Below are positions 16,901 through 26,498 of a stretch of DNA of 59,053 bases, piece after piece. The notes under the pieces were generated by a model. It did no database searches and had not been told where the DNA came from. It saw only the letters and a program-made list of their open reading frames with translations. The translations under genes and the position numbers were made by a program. Source of the DNA: Streptomyces sp. GKU 895 (GTDB taxonomy: Bacteria > Actinomycetota > Actinomycetes > Streptomycetales > Streptomycetaceae). Numbering within the stretch: position 1 is the stretch's first letter; each line of letters begins with the position of its first letter. The stretch lies in contig MWJO01000042.1 of the NCBI GenBank assembly GCA_002027195.1, positions 1 through 59,053 of the forward strand, given 5' to 3'.

Positions 16901-17794
16901 TTGACCACGCACGCACCGCAGGCGGCGCAGGCCGTCACGCTGCCCACGACGCTCGACGAGGCCGTGGCGGCGCTGGCCGCCACGCCCGCCGCCGTGCCCG
17001 TCGCGGGCGGCACCGATCTCATGGCCGCGGTGAACTCCGGCCAGCTCAGGCCCGCCGCGCTGGTGGGCCTCGGCCGGATCAGCGAGATCCGCGGCTGGCA
17101 GTACCAGGACGGGCACGCCCTGCTCGGCGCCGGGCTCACGCACGCGCGCATGGGCCGCCCCGACTTCGCCGCCCTCATCCCCGCGCTCGCCGCCTCCGCG
17201 CGCGCCGCGGGCCCGCCGCAGATCCGCAACGCGGGCACCCTGGGCGGCAACATCGCCACCGCGTCCCCCACCGGCGACGCGCTCCCGGTGCTGGCCGCCC
17301 TGGAGGCGACGCTGATCATCGCGGGCCAGGGCGGAGCCCGCCGGGAGATCCCGGTGTCGCACCTGCTGGCCGGGGTGGACATGCTGCGCGGCGGCGAGCT
17401 CATCGGCTTCGTGCGCGTGCCGCTGCTGCACGCGCCGCAGGTCTTCCTCAAGGCCACCGGCCGCACCGGCCCCGGCCGGGCCATCGCCTCCGTCGCGCTG
17501 GTCCTCGACCCCGCCCGGCGCGGAGTCAGGTGCGCCGTCGGAGCCATAGCGCCGATGCCGCTGCGGCCCCTGGACGCCGAGCAGTGGGTCGGCCGGCTGA
17601 TCGACTGGGACAACAACCGCGCGCTCGTCCCGGAGGCGCTGCACGCCTTCGGCGAGTACGTCGCCGCGGCCTGCATCCCGGACCCGGTCCCGGAGCCCGA
17701 CGGCTCCGTGCAGCCGCTTCCGCCCGCCGTACTGCACCTGCGGCGCACCGTCGCCGCGCTGGCCCGACGAGCACTGGGGAGGGCGCTGTCGTGA
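16901..17794 (+). CDS. Molybdenum hydroxylase FAD subunit (CoxM/XdhB-like)
   Basis: A 297-aa FAD-binding subunit of a xanthine-dehydrogenase-family molybdenum hydroxylase. FAD-contact motifs are VPVAGGTDLMAAVNSGQ (about 30-46) and GPPQIRNAGTLGGNIATASP (about 108-127), followed by the CO-dehydrogenase flavoprotein C-terminal domain. It passes electrons from the Fe-S subunit to the acceptor. A TTG at 16901, eight bases after GGGAAGGGG, is the best start; an upstream ATG at 16760 adds 47 residues without similarity. The stop overlaps the GTG of the next gene. It is the first gene of a four-gene operon. Confidence 0.88.
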   Translation: MTTHAPQAAQAVTLPTTLDEAVAALAATPAAVPVAGGTDLMAAVNSGQLRPAALVGLGRISEIRGWQYQDGHALLGAGLTHARMGRPDFAALIPALAASARAAGPPQIRNAGTLGGNIATASPTGDALPVLAALEATLIIAGQGGARREIPVSHLLAGVDMLRGGELIGFVRVPLLHAPQVFLKATGRTGPGRAIASVALVLDPARRGVRCAVGAIAPMPLRPLDAEQWVGRLIDWDNNRALVPEALHAFGEYVAAACIPDPVPEPDGSVQPLPPAVLHLRRTVAALARRALGRALS

Positions 17795-19429
17795 CCGACG
17801 ACCAGCACGGAGAAGGCGCCGCGCCCCACGGCGGCGGCCGCTGGGACCCGCTGCCCCAGGGCGACTACGACGACGGCGCCACCGCCTTCGTGAAGCTCCC
17901 CGAGGGCGGCATCGACGCCCTGCTGGCCTCCGACAGCCCGCTCGCGGCGCCGGGCCACGGCTATGTGCCGCCGCAGATAACGGTGGCGCCCGGCGGTTCG
18001 GCGGACACCGACCCGGCGGCCACCGGCACCTGGGCCGCGGCCCCGGCCGGCGGCGCGCAGTGGCCCGACCCCAACGCCGTGCCGCAGGACGGGCACCAGG
18101 CCGGGAGCGACCAGTTCACGTACAACCCGGGGGCGACCGGGCAGTGGACCTTCCGAGGACGCGTCGGACTCCGCTCCGGCGCCCGGCCACGACGTCACCG
18201 GACAGTGGTCCATCCCCGTCGCCGGGGGTGACCTTCCGGACGAATCGGGCGAGTTCACCACGTCGTCGCTCGTCGAGCAGTGGGGCGGCGGCACCCCGCC
18301 GGCCACGCTGCCCGGCGGCGCGCCGGCCCCCTGGGCGACGCAGACGGGACAGCCGTGGGACACGGGGGCGGTGGATGCCGGGCAGCCGGCGGCTCCCGGA
18401 GCCGGGCACGGACACGCGCACGCCCCCGCCGACGGCGGTCACGGCCTGCCGGGCGGCGACGAGCACGGACACGTGCCGCCGGACGCCGTGGGCGACGAGA
18501 CCGCCGCGGACGGCCACGCGCGCGTGGCGGCGGGCCCGGACGGGTCCGCCCCGGACGCGGCGCGCGCTTCCGCCGAACCACAGGACCACCCCTCCGACGC
18601 CGCCCCCGCCGCAGCCGCCTCACAGCCCTCTCCGGGCGACGGTGAGGACGCCGCCGCGGCCGAGGCCCCCGAGGGCTCCCAAGGGGCCGTGGAGGCCGCT
18701 GAAGAGGCATCCGGGCCGCGCGCCGAGCACACCGCGGACGGCGGCTCCGCTCCGGCGGCCGAGGACGCGGAGGACGACAGCGCCGAACAGCCTCCCGCCT
18801 TCCCCGGCGAGGAACACCCCCTCGCCGCCTACGTCCTGCGCGTCAACGGCGTCGACCGGCCCGTGGCCGACGCCTGGATCGGCGAGTCGCTGCTCTACGT
18901 GCTGCGTGAGCGGCTCGGCCTCGCCGGCGCCAAGGACGGCTGCTCGCAGGGCGAGTGCGGGGCCTGCAACGTCCAGGTGGACGGGCGGCTCGTCGCCTCC
19001 TGCCTGGTCCCCGCCGTCACCGCCGCCGGCAGCGAGGTCCGAACCGTCGAGGGCCTCGCCGAGGACGGCCGCCCCTCCGACGTGCAGCGGGCCCTCGCCC
19101 GGTGCGGCGCCGTGCAGTGCGGATTCTGCGTGCCGGGCATGGCGATGACCGTGCACGACCTGCTGGAGGGCAACCCGGCGCCGACCGAGCTGGAGACCCG
19201 CCAGGCGCTGTGCGGCAACCTGTGCCGCTGCTCCGGCTACCGGGGCGTCGTCGACGCCGTCAAGGAGGTCGTCGCCGAGCGCGAGGCACACGCCGCCGCG
19301 ACCTCCGAGTCGGACGGCGACGAAGCACGTATTCCCCACCAGGCGGGCCCGGGAGCCGGCGGTGTGAACCCGTCGGCCTTCGAGCCGCGGCACGACCAGG
19401 CGTACGGACCGGACGGAGGCCAGGCGTGA
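17791..19429 (+). CDS. Molybdenum hydroxylase 2Fe-2S subunit with long disordered N-terminus (frameshifted)
   Basis: About 545 aa corrected. The last ~200 residues are the standard subunit carrying two [2Fe-2S] clusters: CSQGECGAC near 384-392 with a fourth Cys about 13 residues on, then CGFC near 442 and CGNLCRC near 473. Ahead of it is an unusual ~345-residue Gly/Pro/Ala/Glu-rich extension with repeated TG(Q/T)W motifs (ATGTW, ATGQW, VTGQW) and a His/Gly-rich stretch; usual relatives are ~160 aa. The frame breaks at about 18153: removing one C gives TFEDASDS and a continuous reading. The GTG start overlaps the FAD subunit stop, and its own stop overlaps the next start. Confidence 0.85.
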
Positions 19430-21734
19430 GCAACGAAGCCGCCACCGCGACCACTCCCGCGGAGGCAGCCCCTGCCCCCGAGCCGATCCCGCACGGCCTC
19501 GGCGCCTCCCTCCCGGCCGCCGACGCGCGCGCCAAGACCGAGGGCACGTTCCCGTACGCGGCCGACCTGTGGGCCGAGGGCCTGCTGTGGGCGGCCGTGC
19601 TGCGCTCCCCGCACCCGCACGCGCGCATCGTGTCCATCGACACGACCCACGCGCGGGAGATGCCCGGCGTCCGCGCGGTCATCACCCACGAGGACGTCCC
19701 CGGCCACCCGCTGTACGGCCGCGGCAAGGCCGACCGCCCGGTCTTCGCCTCCGAGGTCGTACGCCACCACGGCGAGCCCATCGCGGCCGTCGCCGCCGAC
19801 CACCCCGACACCGCGCGGATGGCCGCCGCGGCCGTCATCGTCGAGTACGAGGTGCTCGACCCGGTCACCGACCCGGAGCTGGCCTTCGAGGCCGAGCCGC
19901 TGCACGCCGACGGCAATCTGATCCGGCACATCCCGCTGCACCACGGCGACCCGGCCGCGACCGGCGAGATCGCGTCGAGGGCCAGTACCGCATCGGCCGC
20001 CAGGACCCGGCCCCCATCGGCGCCGAGGCCGGACTCGCCGTGCCCCGCCCCGACGGCGGCGTCGAGCTCTACCTCGCCTCCACCGACCCGCACACCGACC
20101 GGGACACCGCCGCCGCCTGCTACGGCCTGGAACCCGAACGCGTCAAGATCGTCGTCACCGGCGTCCCCGGCGCCACCGCCGACCGCGAGGACCAGGGCAT
20201 CCAGCTTCCGCTCGGCCTCCTGGCGCTGAAGACGGGCTGCCCGGTCAAACTCACCGCTACGCGCGAGGAGTCCTTCCTCGGCCACGCGCACCGCCACCCG
20301 ACCCTCCTGCGCTACCGCCACCACGCCGACGCCGACGGCAAGCTGGTGAAGGTCGAGGCGCAGATCCTGCTCGACGCCGGCGCCTACGCCGACACCTCCT
20401 CCGAGGCCCTGGCCGCCGCCGTCGGCTTCGCCTGCGGCCCCTATGTCGTCCCGAACGCCTTCATCGAGGGCTGGGCCGTGCGCACCAACAACCCGCCCTC
20501 CGGTCATGTCCGCGGCGAGGGCGCCATGCAGGTGTGCGCCGCCTACGAGGCCCAGATGGACAAGCTGGCGAAGAAGCTGGGCATCGACCCCGCCGAACTC
20601 CGCCTGCGCAACGCCATGGCCACCGGCGACGTCCTGCCGACCGGCCAGACCGTGACGTGCCCGGCCCCGGTCGCCGAACTCCTCCAGGCCGTACGCGACT
20701 TCCCGCTGCCCGCGCTGCCCAAGGACACCCCCGAGGACGAGTGGCTGCTGCCCGGCGGCCCCGAGGGCGCGGGGGAGCCCGGCGCGATCCGCCGGGGTGT
20801 GGGCTACGGCCTGGGCATGGTGCACATGCTCGGCGCCGAGGGCGCCGACGAGGTCTCCACGGCCACCGTCAAGGTCCACGACGGCATCGCGACCGTGCTC
20901 TGCGCGGCCGTCGAGACCGGCCAGGGCTTCACCACGCTGGCCCGCCAGATCGTCCAGGAGACGCTCGGCATCGACGAGGTCCACGTGGCCCCCGTCGACA
21001 CCGACCAGCCCCCGGCCGGCGCGGGCTGCCGAGGCCGCCACACCTGGGTCTCCGGCGGTGCGGTGGAACGCGCGGCGAAGATGGTCCGCACCCAGCTCCT
21101 CCAGCCGCTGGCGCACAAGTTCGGGATGTCCACCGAGCTGCTCCAGATCACCGACGGCAAGATCACCTCGTACGACGGCGTCCTGTCGACCACCGTCACC
21201 GAGGCCATGGAAGGCAAAGAGCTGTGGGCCACCGCCCAGTGCCGCCCGCACCCGACGGAACCGCTCGACGAGCAGGGCCAGGGCGACGCGTTCGTCGGCA
21301 TGGCCTTCTGCGCGATCCGCGCGGTGGTCGACGTCGACATCGAACTCGGCTCGGTCCGGGTCGTGGAACTCGCCGTCGCGCAGGACGTCGGGCGGGTGCT
21401 GAACCCGGCCCAGCTGGCGGCCCGTATCGAGGCCGGTGTCACTCAGGGCGTGGGCATCGCGCTGACCGAGAACCTGCGCACCGCGCGCGGGCTGATCCGG
21501 CACCCCGACCTCACCGGGTACGCGCTGCCGACGGCCCTGGACGCCCCGGACATCCGGATCGTGAAGCTGGTCGAGGAACGGGACGTGGTCGCGCCCTTCG
21601 GCGCGAAGGCGGTGAGCGCGGTGCCGGTGGTGACGTCACCGGCGGCCGTCGCCTCTGCCGTACGGGCCGCGACCGGCCGCCCGGTGAACCGGCTGCCGAT
21701 CCGCCCGCAGGCCGCGGTGGTGACGGGACAGTGA
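19426..21734 (+). CDS. Molybdenum hydroxylase Moco-binding catalytic subunit (frameshifted)
   Basis: About 769 aa corrected. This is the large molybdopterin-binding subunit of the xanthine dehydrogenase family. It has the N-terminal a/b hammerhead (GLGASLPAADARAKTEGTFPYAAD region) and Moco-binding stretches such as HVRGEGAMQVCAAYEAQMD, GQGFTTLARQIV and AGCRGRHTWVSGGAVE; the final GAKAVSAVPVV contains the usual region of the catalytic Glu, though here it reads KAVSA. The substrate is not determinable from sequence; purine or N-heterocycle hydroxylation is typical. The frame breaks at about 19971-19974: one inserted base restores VEGQYRIGRQDP. It overlaps the genes on either side by GTGA. Confidence 0.87.
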
Positions 21735-21853
21735 GCCAGGACGATCCGCAGCGCTACGAACCGCCGCCCAGCGTCGGCAAGTTGCTGATCTGGATCCTGG
21801 TGTTCGCGCTCGCCGCGCTGGTGGTCGTGCTGGGCGGCGTCTACCTGACGTGA
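21731..21853 (+). CDS. 40-aa single-pass membrane protein, last gene of the Mo-hydroxylase operon
   Basis: A short gene inside the end of a longer frame. The GTG at 21731 overlaps the catalytic subunit stop (GTGA). The product is 40 aa: a polar N-terminus (SQDDPQRYEPPPSVGK), then one hydrophobic segment (LLIWILVFALAALVVVLGG) and a short end. The tight coupling and clean TM pattern argue that it is real. It could anchor the hydroxylase or its electron acceptor at the membrane; that role is inference. Confidence 0.7.
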   Translation: MSQDDPQRYEPPPSVGKLLIWILVFALAALVVVLGGVYLT

Positions 21854-22127
21854 CGCCCCGGATCGGGCTGCGCCCGGACACCTCGGAGCTTTCGGCGGGG
21901 GAGGCGGTGGAGGCGATTCCGGCGGGGAGGCAACGCGCCAGGGTGGTTTGAGCGTCTGTGTGTCGTGGGGCGTGGCCGTGTGGCCGTGGAGTCCCGGCTG
22001 TCGGGGGCCGTTGTCAGTGGCGCGGCGTAGTGTTCCGGTCAGTGGGGAACGACGGCGAGATCTTCACGACGAACCCGCCCTGCCCTGCCCTGCTCGGGGA
22101 CACAGAGCCAGCACGCACGGGGGAACG

Positions 22128-23306
22128 ATGAGCACGACCGGCACCGCACCCGCGGTGATCACCTTGACCGACGACGACCTGGAGCGCCTCGTCACGCACG
22201 CGTCCACGCGCAGCTGGCTGACGGGCCCCGGACTGCCCGTGGAGATCGGCCTGTTGAGCTTCGCGGAGCTCGGCCGCGAGGGCCTGCGCACCCTGACGGA
22301 CGCGACCGGCGACCCCAGCGGGCGGCTGGCCGTGGACATGCGGGACCAGCTGGTCATAGGCGGACTGCTCGACGACGAGGGCCGGGAGACGGAGTCGGTC
22401 CTGCTCGACGGCGTGACGGGCGAGGTGTCGACGACCGACTTCTGGTGGGACCGCCCGGACCTGATGGAGCGCCGCCCGCTGGCCCCGTCGCTGGAGAAGC
22501 TGGTGCGCTTCGCGACGGCGACGGAGGAACTGACGGAGCTGCGCGGCCAGTTCGCGGCCTACGCCGACCGTTACGGCCCGCAGGTGGCGGCGGAGGCCTC
22601 GCGTCAGCTGCTCGCGATCTTCGAGGAGGGCACGGGCGGCGAGGTGCCGGCGTTGTGGCGGGCGGCGGCCCTGATCCGTCCGCTGTCGCTGACGGCAGGC
22701 CCGGGCCGGGCCTCGGGGCTGGCGCTGGACCTGCCGTCCCGGCTGCTGGACCAGGAGTTCGGGCAGGGCGAGATCTGGCGCTTCGAGGAGGTCGACTTCC
22801 CCGCGACCCTCACCCATGAACCCACCCGCCGCTTCCTGCGCGACACGGGCCTGCCCGAGGACACGGCGCTCTTCCGCCTGGACACGGACGTCCCGCTGCC
22901 GACCCTCACCGAGCACCACGCCGACGACCCGGCCGCCGGACTCCCGGGCGACGCCGACCACTTGATACGCCTCGGCCACCTCGTCGAGGACAACAGCCTG
23001 GTGGTCGACGGCCGGACCGGCGCGGTCCTGCACTGGAGCGAGCCCGAGGCGGTGCTCCACCCGCTGAACACGGACGTCTCCACGCTCGCCTTCACACTCT
23101 GGCTGCTGAGCCGCGAGGCGATGCTCGACGAGGAGCTGTCGCAGGGCCGGAACCGCGTGCTGGACGAGCCGCTGGGACCGCACGCCCAGCTGGCGGCCAC
23201 GATGATCCAGGTCCTGTCGACGGTCGACCGCACCGGCGGCGCACCGGACGCCGACTGGCACTACTGGACACAGGCGCTGCGGGACGAGGCGGGCGGGCTG
23301 CTCTGA
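22128..23306 (+). CDS. Tandem SUKH-4-like domain protein
   Basis: A 392-aa protein that appears to contain two copies of a SUKH-4-like domain, about 22-135 and 225-335. Each copy begins with an R-x-W/F-L...GLP motif (RSWLTGPGLPVEI; RRFLRDTGLPEDTALF), followed by a middle that ends in V-D-G-x-T-G (LLDGVTGEV; VVDGRTGAV) and a W/H-P segment. SUKH proteins are best known as immunity proteins of polymorphic toxin systems, but long SUKH-4 proteins of unknown role are common in Streptomyces. ATG 22128 follows GGGGGAACG. It is convergent with the 211-aa gene, 25 bp apart. No cognate toxin was recognised nearby. Confidence 0.7.
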   Translation: MSTTGTAPAVITLTDDDLERLVTHASTRSWLTGPGLPVEIGLLSFAELGREGLRTLTDATGDPSGRLAVDMRDQLVIGGLLDDEGRETESVLLDGVTGEVSTTDFWWDRPDLMERRPLAPSLEKLVRFATATEELTELRGQFAAYADRYGPQVAAEASRQLLAIFEEGTGGEVPALWRAAALIRPLSLTAGPGRASGLALDLPSRLLDQEFGQGEIWRFEEVDFPATLTHEPTRRFLRDTGLPEDTALFRLDTDVPLPTLTEHHADDPAAGLPGDADHLIRLGHLVEDNSLVVDGRTGAVLHWSEPEAVLHPLNTDVSTLAFTLWLLSREAMLDEELSQGRNRVLDEPLGPHAQLAATMIQVLSTVDRTGGAPDADWHYWTQALRDEAGGLL

Positions 23307-23331
23307 CCCCACTCGCCCCGGCCCTTCGCGC

Positions 23332-23967
23332 TCACCCCTCCGGCGACTCCGGCGACTCCGGTGTCTCCGGCGCCGCCGAGGCCCCGCCGGGATCAGCGGC
23401 GTCCGGTGCGGCGGAGGTCGCCCCCGGTGCCGGTGCCTCGGGTGACTCCAGCACCGGATGGGGCCGGGTGCGGGCCGCGACCTCGGGCTCGGCCTCCCAC
23501 AGCCTGGTCTGCTGCTCCCGCGCCTCCTCGGCGGCCCGGGTGATGAGCGCCCGCAACTCCGCGAGGTCCAGGGCGCCTTCCGCGTCGGCCCGGTCGTCCT
23601 CGACCTCCTCCGAGAGCAGTACGGTCTCGCCGTCGAGCGGGAAGACGCTGGAGAAGTACGGCACCCACGAGCTGCGGCTCTCCCGGACCAGGAAGGCGAC
23701 CTGCGGCCGGTCGTCCTCCGGCGCGAGCCGCCAGGCCACCTGCTCGGCGGACCCGGTGCCGCCGGGCATCCGGATGGTCAGCGCGCCCTCGTCGTCACCC
23801 TTGAGCACCTCGGCGGGCGTGGCCCGGAAGGTGCCCAACTGCCGTTCCTCGCGGGCCTCGTGGTCGGCGGTGACGGACTCCAGGGTGCGCCCGCGCAGCA
23901 CGACGACGGCCTGGCAGTCGCGGATGCGCTGGAGCAGGGTCGGCGTGGTGGTGAGATACGTCGCCAT
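23332..23967 (-). CDS. Hypothetical protein coupled to the metalloprotease-like gene
   Basis: A 211-aa protein without a family I recognise. The first ~150 residues look globular and beta-rich, with a Cys in RIRDCQAVVVLRG and a central DRPQVAFLVRESRSSWVPYFS. The last ~50 residues are Pro/Ala/Glu/Ser-rich and disordered, ending in repeated PESPE. No signal peptide or membrane segment is seen. It starts 3 bp after the stop of the upstream matrixin-like gene, so the two are co-transcribed and probably act together; the N-terminal domain could be an inhibitor or regulator of that protein (speculative). Confidence 0.7.
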   Translation of the reverse strand: MATYLTTTPTLLQRIRDCQAVVVLRGRTLESVTADHEAREERQLGTFRATPAEVLKGDDEGALTIRMPGGTGSAEQVAWRLAPEDDRPQVAFLVRESRSSWVPYFSSVFPLDGETVLLSEEVEDDRADAEGALDLAELRALITRAAEEAREQQTRLWEAEPEVAARTRPHPVLESPEAPAPGATSAAPDAADPGGASAAPETPESPESPEG

Positions 23968-23970
23968 GGC

Positions 23971-25467
23971 TCACTCGCCTCCGTACCACAGGAGAAGGTT
24001 GTTGCCGACGCGGCTGTGGGCCAGGGCCGGCGCTGTGCTGGACGTGGAGTTGGGCAGCTGCTGGGCCGCGGACCAGGAGGTCTTGAGCCACTCCTTCTGT
24101 GCGACGCGCAGCGAGGTGAGGAAGTTCTGTTCCCGGAAGGAGAGGTGGAAGAGATTGCGGCCGGGATCGTAGGTGACGGCGGGCTGGGTGCGGGTGCGGT
24201 CGTTGGAGTAGCCGGTGCCGCGCTGGACGAGCCGGTCGCCGGAGACCTCGCAGTCGAGGCTGCGGACCAGGTTCATGGAGTAGATGTCGGGCCCCGCCCA
24301 GGAGAAGCCCAGGACCAGCCGGTTGTCGGGAGCGGCGCCCAGCGAGATGCCGGCGAGCGACTTGTAGTCGTAGCTGGTCGGCACGACGGCGGGCGTCGAC
24401 CAGGTCCAGCCGTCGTCGTAGGAGACGCTGGCGCGGATGCGGCCGGTGCCGGTGTGGTCGGCGCGGTCGAAGTGCGCCCAGGCCAGCACCCAGGCGCGGC
24501 GGCCGTTGACCACGGTCGAGGCGAGGCCCGGGGTGCCGAAGGTGGTGGCGCCGGCCGGGGTGCCGGCCCAGGCCCAGCTCTGTCCCTGGTTGGTGGAGCG
24601 GACGACGCGGATGCCGCCGTTGTTGTCGTTGTGCACCCAGGCCATGAGCATCAGCCCGCCGGGTTCGTCGGCGAGCGCGGGGCCGTGCACGGAGCGCTCA
24701 CCGCCGTAGTAGACCCAGCCGTTGAAGAGGAAGTTGACGCCGTCGGTGCGCAGCCAGGTCGGGATGCGGTTCGGGTGGCTCCAGCCGAGCGCGTAGAGTC
24801 CGCTGGTCCCGATGGAGGTGACGCCCGGCGTCAGGCAGGTCCGTGCCTGGTAGTTGTTGTAGTCGGTGATCTGCGTCCCCTGCGCGAACCACGACCCGCC
24901 GCCGTCGACGGACCGGAACTCCCGCAGCCGGTTGCGGTCGAAGTCCCGGTAGATCGCCTTGGCACGCGCGACGTCACCCTCCCACGGCCCGAACCGGTAC
25001 CGGTGATAGCCGTAGTCGCCCCACATGGTCTCCTGGTCGCCGGCGCTGTGGTCGAGCCAGAAGCAGTGCCCCAGCTCGTGCAGGAAGACGCCCTGCAGAT
25101 CGATCTGCCCCGGCGCGGCGTTGAACGGCACGATCGGCCACGGTGTGAGATCGGCCCCGTTCTTGCGATGGATGACCAGACTCGCCTTGCGCCAGCTGGT
25201 GAACGTCGAGGCGACGCGTGTGGTGTCGAAGTGCCGTTCGTTCATCGACACGAGGATCTCGCCGTCCTGCGGCTCGGTCCGGTCGGTGTAGTTCCAGAAC
25301 TGGAAGCGGCAGTCGACCCCCGCGTGCTGCCACCGCGTGTACGCGTTGAGCACCGCGTCCGTGACCGGGCCCTGCCAGTCGTTGCTGATGCCCTGCGCGG
25401 TGAAGGACTGCCAGTTGATGAAGATCCGGGGCCGGTCCCCGGCGTTCCAATATGCCTGATCGCCCAT
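23971..25467 (-). CDS. Matrixin-like zinc protease with sialidase-type propeller domain
   Basis: A 498-aa protein with two parts. Residues 1 to about 170 form a metzincin/matrixin-like module: the zinc site H130-E131-x2-H134-x5-H140 in HELGHCFWLDH, followed by ETMWG, which could be the Met-turn. Residues of about 190-498 contain repeated S-x-D-x-G-x-S/T-W Asp-box-like motifs (VDGGGSWFA, TNQGQSWAW, YDDGWTWST), as in sialidase-like beta-propellers. There is no signal peptide, so it may be cytosolic or exported by a non-Sec route. The substrate is unknown. It is the first gene of a two-gene minus-strand unit. Confidence 0.8.
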   Translation of the reverse strand: MGDQAYWNAGDRPRIFINWQSFTAQGISNDWQGPVTDAVLNAYTRWQHAGVDCRFQFWNYTDRTEPQDGEILVSMNERHFDTTRVASTFTSWRKASLVIHRKNGADLTPWPIVPFNAAPGQIDLQGVFLHELGHCFWLDHSAGDQETMWGDYGYHRYRFGPWEGDVARAKAIYRDFDRNRLREFRSVDGGGSWFAQGTQITDYNNYQARTCLTPGVTSIGTSGLYALGWSHPNRIPTWLRTDGVNFLFNGWVYYGGERSVHGPALADEPGGLMLMAWVHNDNNGGIRVVRSTNQGQSWAWAGTPAGATTFGTPGLASTVVNGRRAWVLAWAHFDRADHTGTGRIRASVSYDDGWTWSTPAVVPTSYDYKSLAGISLGAAPDNRLVLGFSWAGPDIYSMNLVRSLDCEVSGDRLVQRGTGYSNDRTRTQPAVTYDPGRNLFHLSFREQNFLTSLRVAQKEWLKTSWSAAQQLPNSTSSTAPALAHSRVGNNLLLWYGGE

Positions 25468-25737
25468 CGCATCCCCCTGATGCCGGCGCGGAGCCCCTCA
25501 GCGGCTCCGGTGCGGGCAGCATGGCAGCGGATCAGGCATCCGAGGAGACAAACAGCCTATGTGGGTACACACCTTTCGCTTTGCTGACTCATCGGAGGAT
25601 TCACAGCAAAACGGAACGAACGGCACAAGGTGACCCGCATCGCGCCTGCCCCCCACCCCGCATTAATCATCAGCCAACTCCCTTTCCCCTCAGGTAAGTT
25701 CGGGCGCGACCAGTTGTTCGAAGAGAGGACCGCCGCT

Positions 25738-26142
25738 GTGCGCAAGCTCCACCGTCGAATGACGACCGCCCTCGGGGTGGCCGCGGCCTCCGCGTCGGCG
25801 CTCGCCCTGGGCATCGCCCCGGCCCAGGCGGCCGGCGAGGTCTACGAGGCCTCCAACTCCATCGTCTCGGCGGACATCACCGCGAAGACGTACTTCGCCG
25901 CCGACGGTGAGATCCTCACCGCCCTCGACATGCTGAAGGACGGCCACGGCACGGCCGCCCAGTGGCGCTACAACTCCAGCTCCTCGACCCACTCGTACTA
26001 CAACGGCAACGGCTACGCCGTCGCCAAGGACTGGGACCTGTCCTTCCCCGAGGGCACCACCCTCCAGATCCGCGCCTGCCTCCAGGACGGCTCGGACGGC
26101 ACGCCGTACAGGTGCGGCGGCTGGGAGTACGCCAGGGCCTGA
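25738..26142 (+). CDS. Small secreted protein
   Basis: A 134-aa precursor with a clear Sec signal peptide: a basic start (VRKLHRRM), a hydrophobic core and an AQA cleavage site after residue 31. The mature ~103 residues are rich in Ser, Tyr, Asn and Ala and contain two cysteines (RACLQDG and RCGGWEY) likely to form a disulfide. I do not recognise a family; small streptomycete secreted proteins of this type are usually unassigned. AGAGAGGA lies about nine bases before the GTG, so the longer frame starting at 25630 is rejected. A strong terminator follows. Confidence 0.8.
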   Translation: MRKLHRRMTTALGVAAASASALALGIAPAQAAGEVYEASNSIVSADITAKTYFAADGEILTALDMLKDGHGTAAQWRYNSSSSTHSYYNGNGYAVAKDWDLSFPEGTTLQIRACLQDGSDGTPYRCGGWEYARA

Positions 26143-26155
26143 CCCCGGCCGACGG

Positions 26156-26190
26156 AAAGGGCGGCACCCCCACCGGGGGCGCCGCCCTTT
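26156..26190 (+). terminator. Terminator of the small secreted protein gene
   Basis: A hairpin pairs AAAGGGCGGC with GCCGCCCTTT, with an inner CCCCC/GGGGG stem, 13 bp after the stop codon and ending in TTT. It lies between this gene and the convergent tRNA-Cys. Confidence 0.85.
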
Positions 26191-26207
26191 CGTCACGCTC
26201 GGCACAG

Positions 26208-26279
26208 AGGCCGTGGCGGGAATTGAACCCACGTACCTCGCTTTGCAGGCGAGTCCCTAAGCCACTCGGGCACACGGCC
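26208..26279 (-). tRNA. tRNA-Cys (anticodon GCA)
   Basis: On the minus strand, a 7-bp acceptor stem (GGCCGTG/CACGGCC) precedes a short D arm. The anticodon stem CTCGC/GCGAG surrounds CTGCAAA, giving anticodon GCA, and a T arm with TTCAATT follows. The discriminator base is U73, the identity element for cysteinyl-tRNA synthetase. The D stem appears to have only three pairs (CCC/GGG). CCA is not encoded. Confidence 0.95.
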
Positions 26280-26498
26280 CTTCGCCGGATCAGAGCCTGG
26301 ACTCCGTTCCGGCTTCGGTGGGATGACCGTACGGGCGGGACGAGAAGGGGCTCAAGGGAATCGGCCGCCCTGCAACGGGACTGCCACACGCCGTTCATGA
26401 AAGGCGGGGGCGCGGCTCTGGTCGTACGACCAAGGTCTCAGCCCAAGGCCACCTCCCGACAGGGGTCAAACCCCGCCACGACCCTTACGCTGGCGACC

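Noticed and set aside
15625..18363. 912-residue antisense frame across hexosaminidase and hydroxylase genes
   Set aside because: Crosses the ends of three well-supported genes in opposite orientation, with no family motifs.
26280..26498. Integrated element at the tRNA-Cys
   Set aside because: No integrase and no duplicated tRNA 3' end were found within the window.
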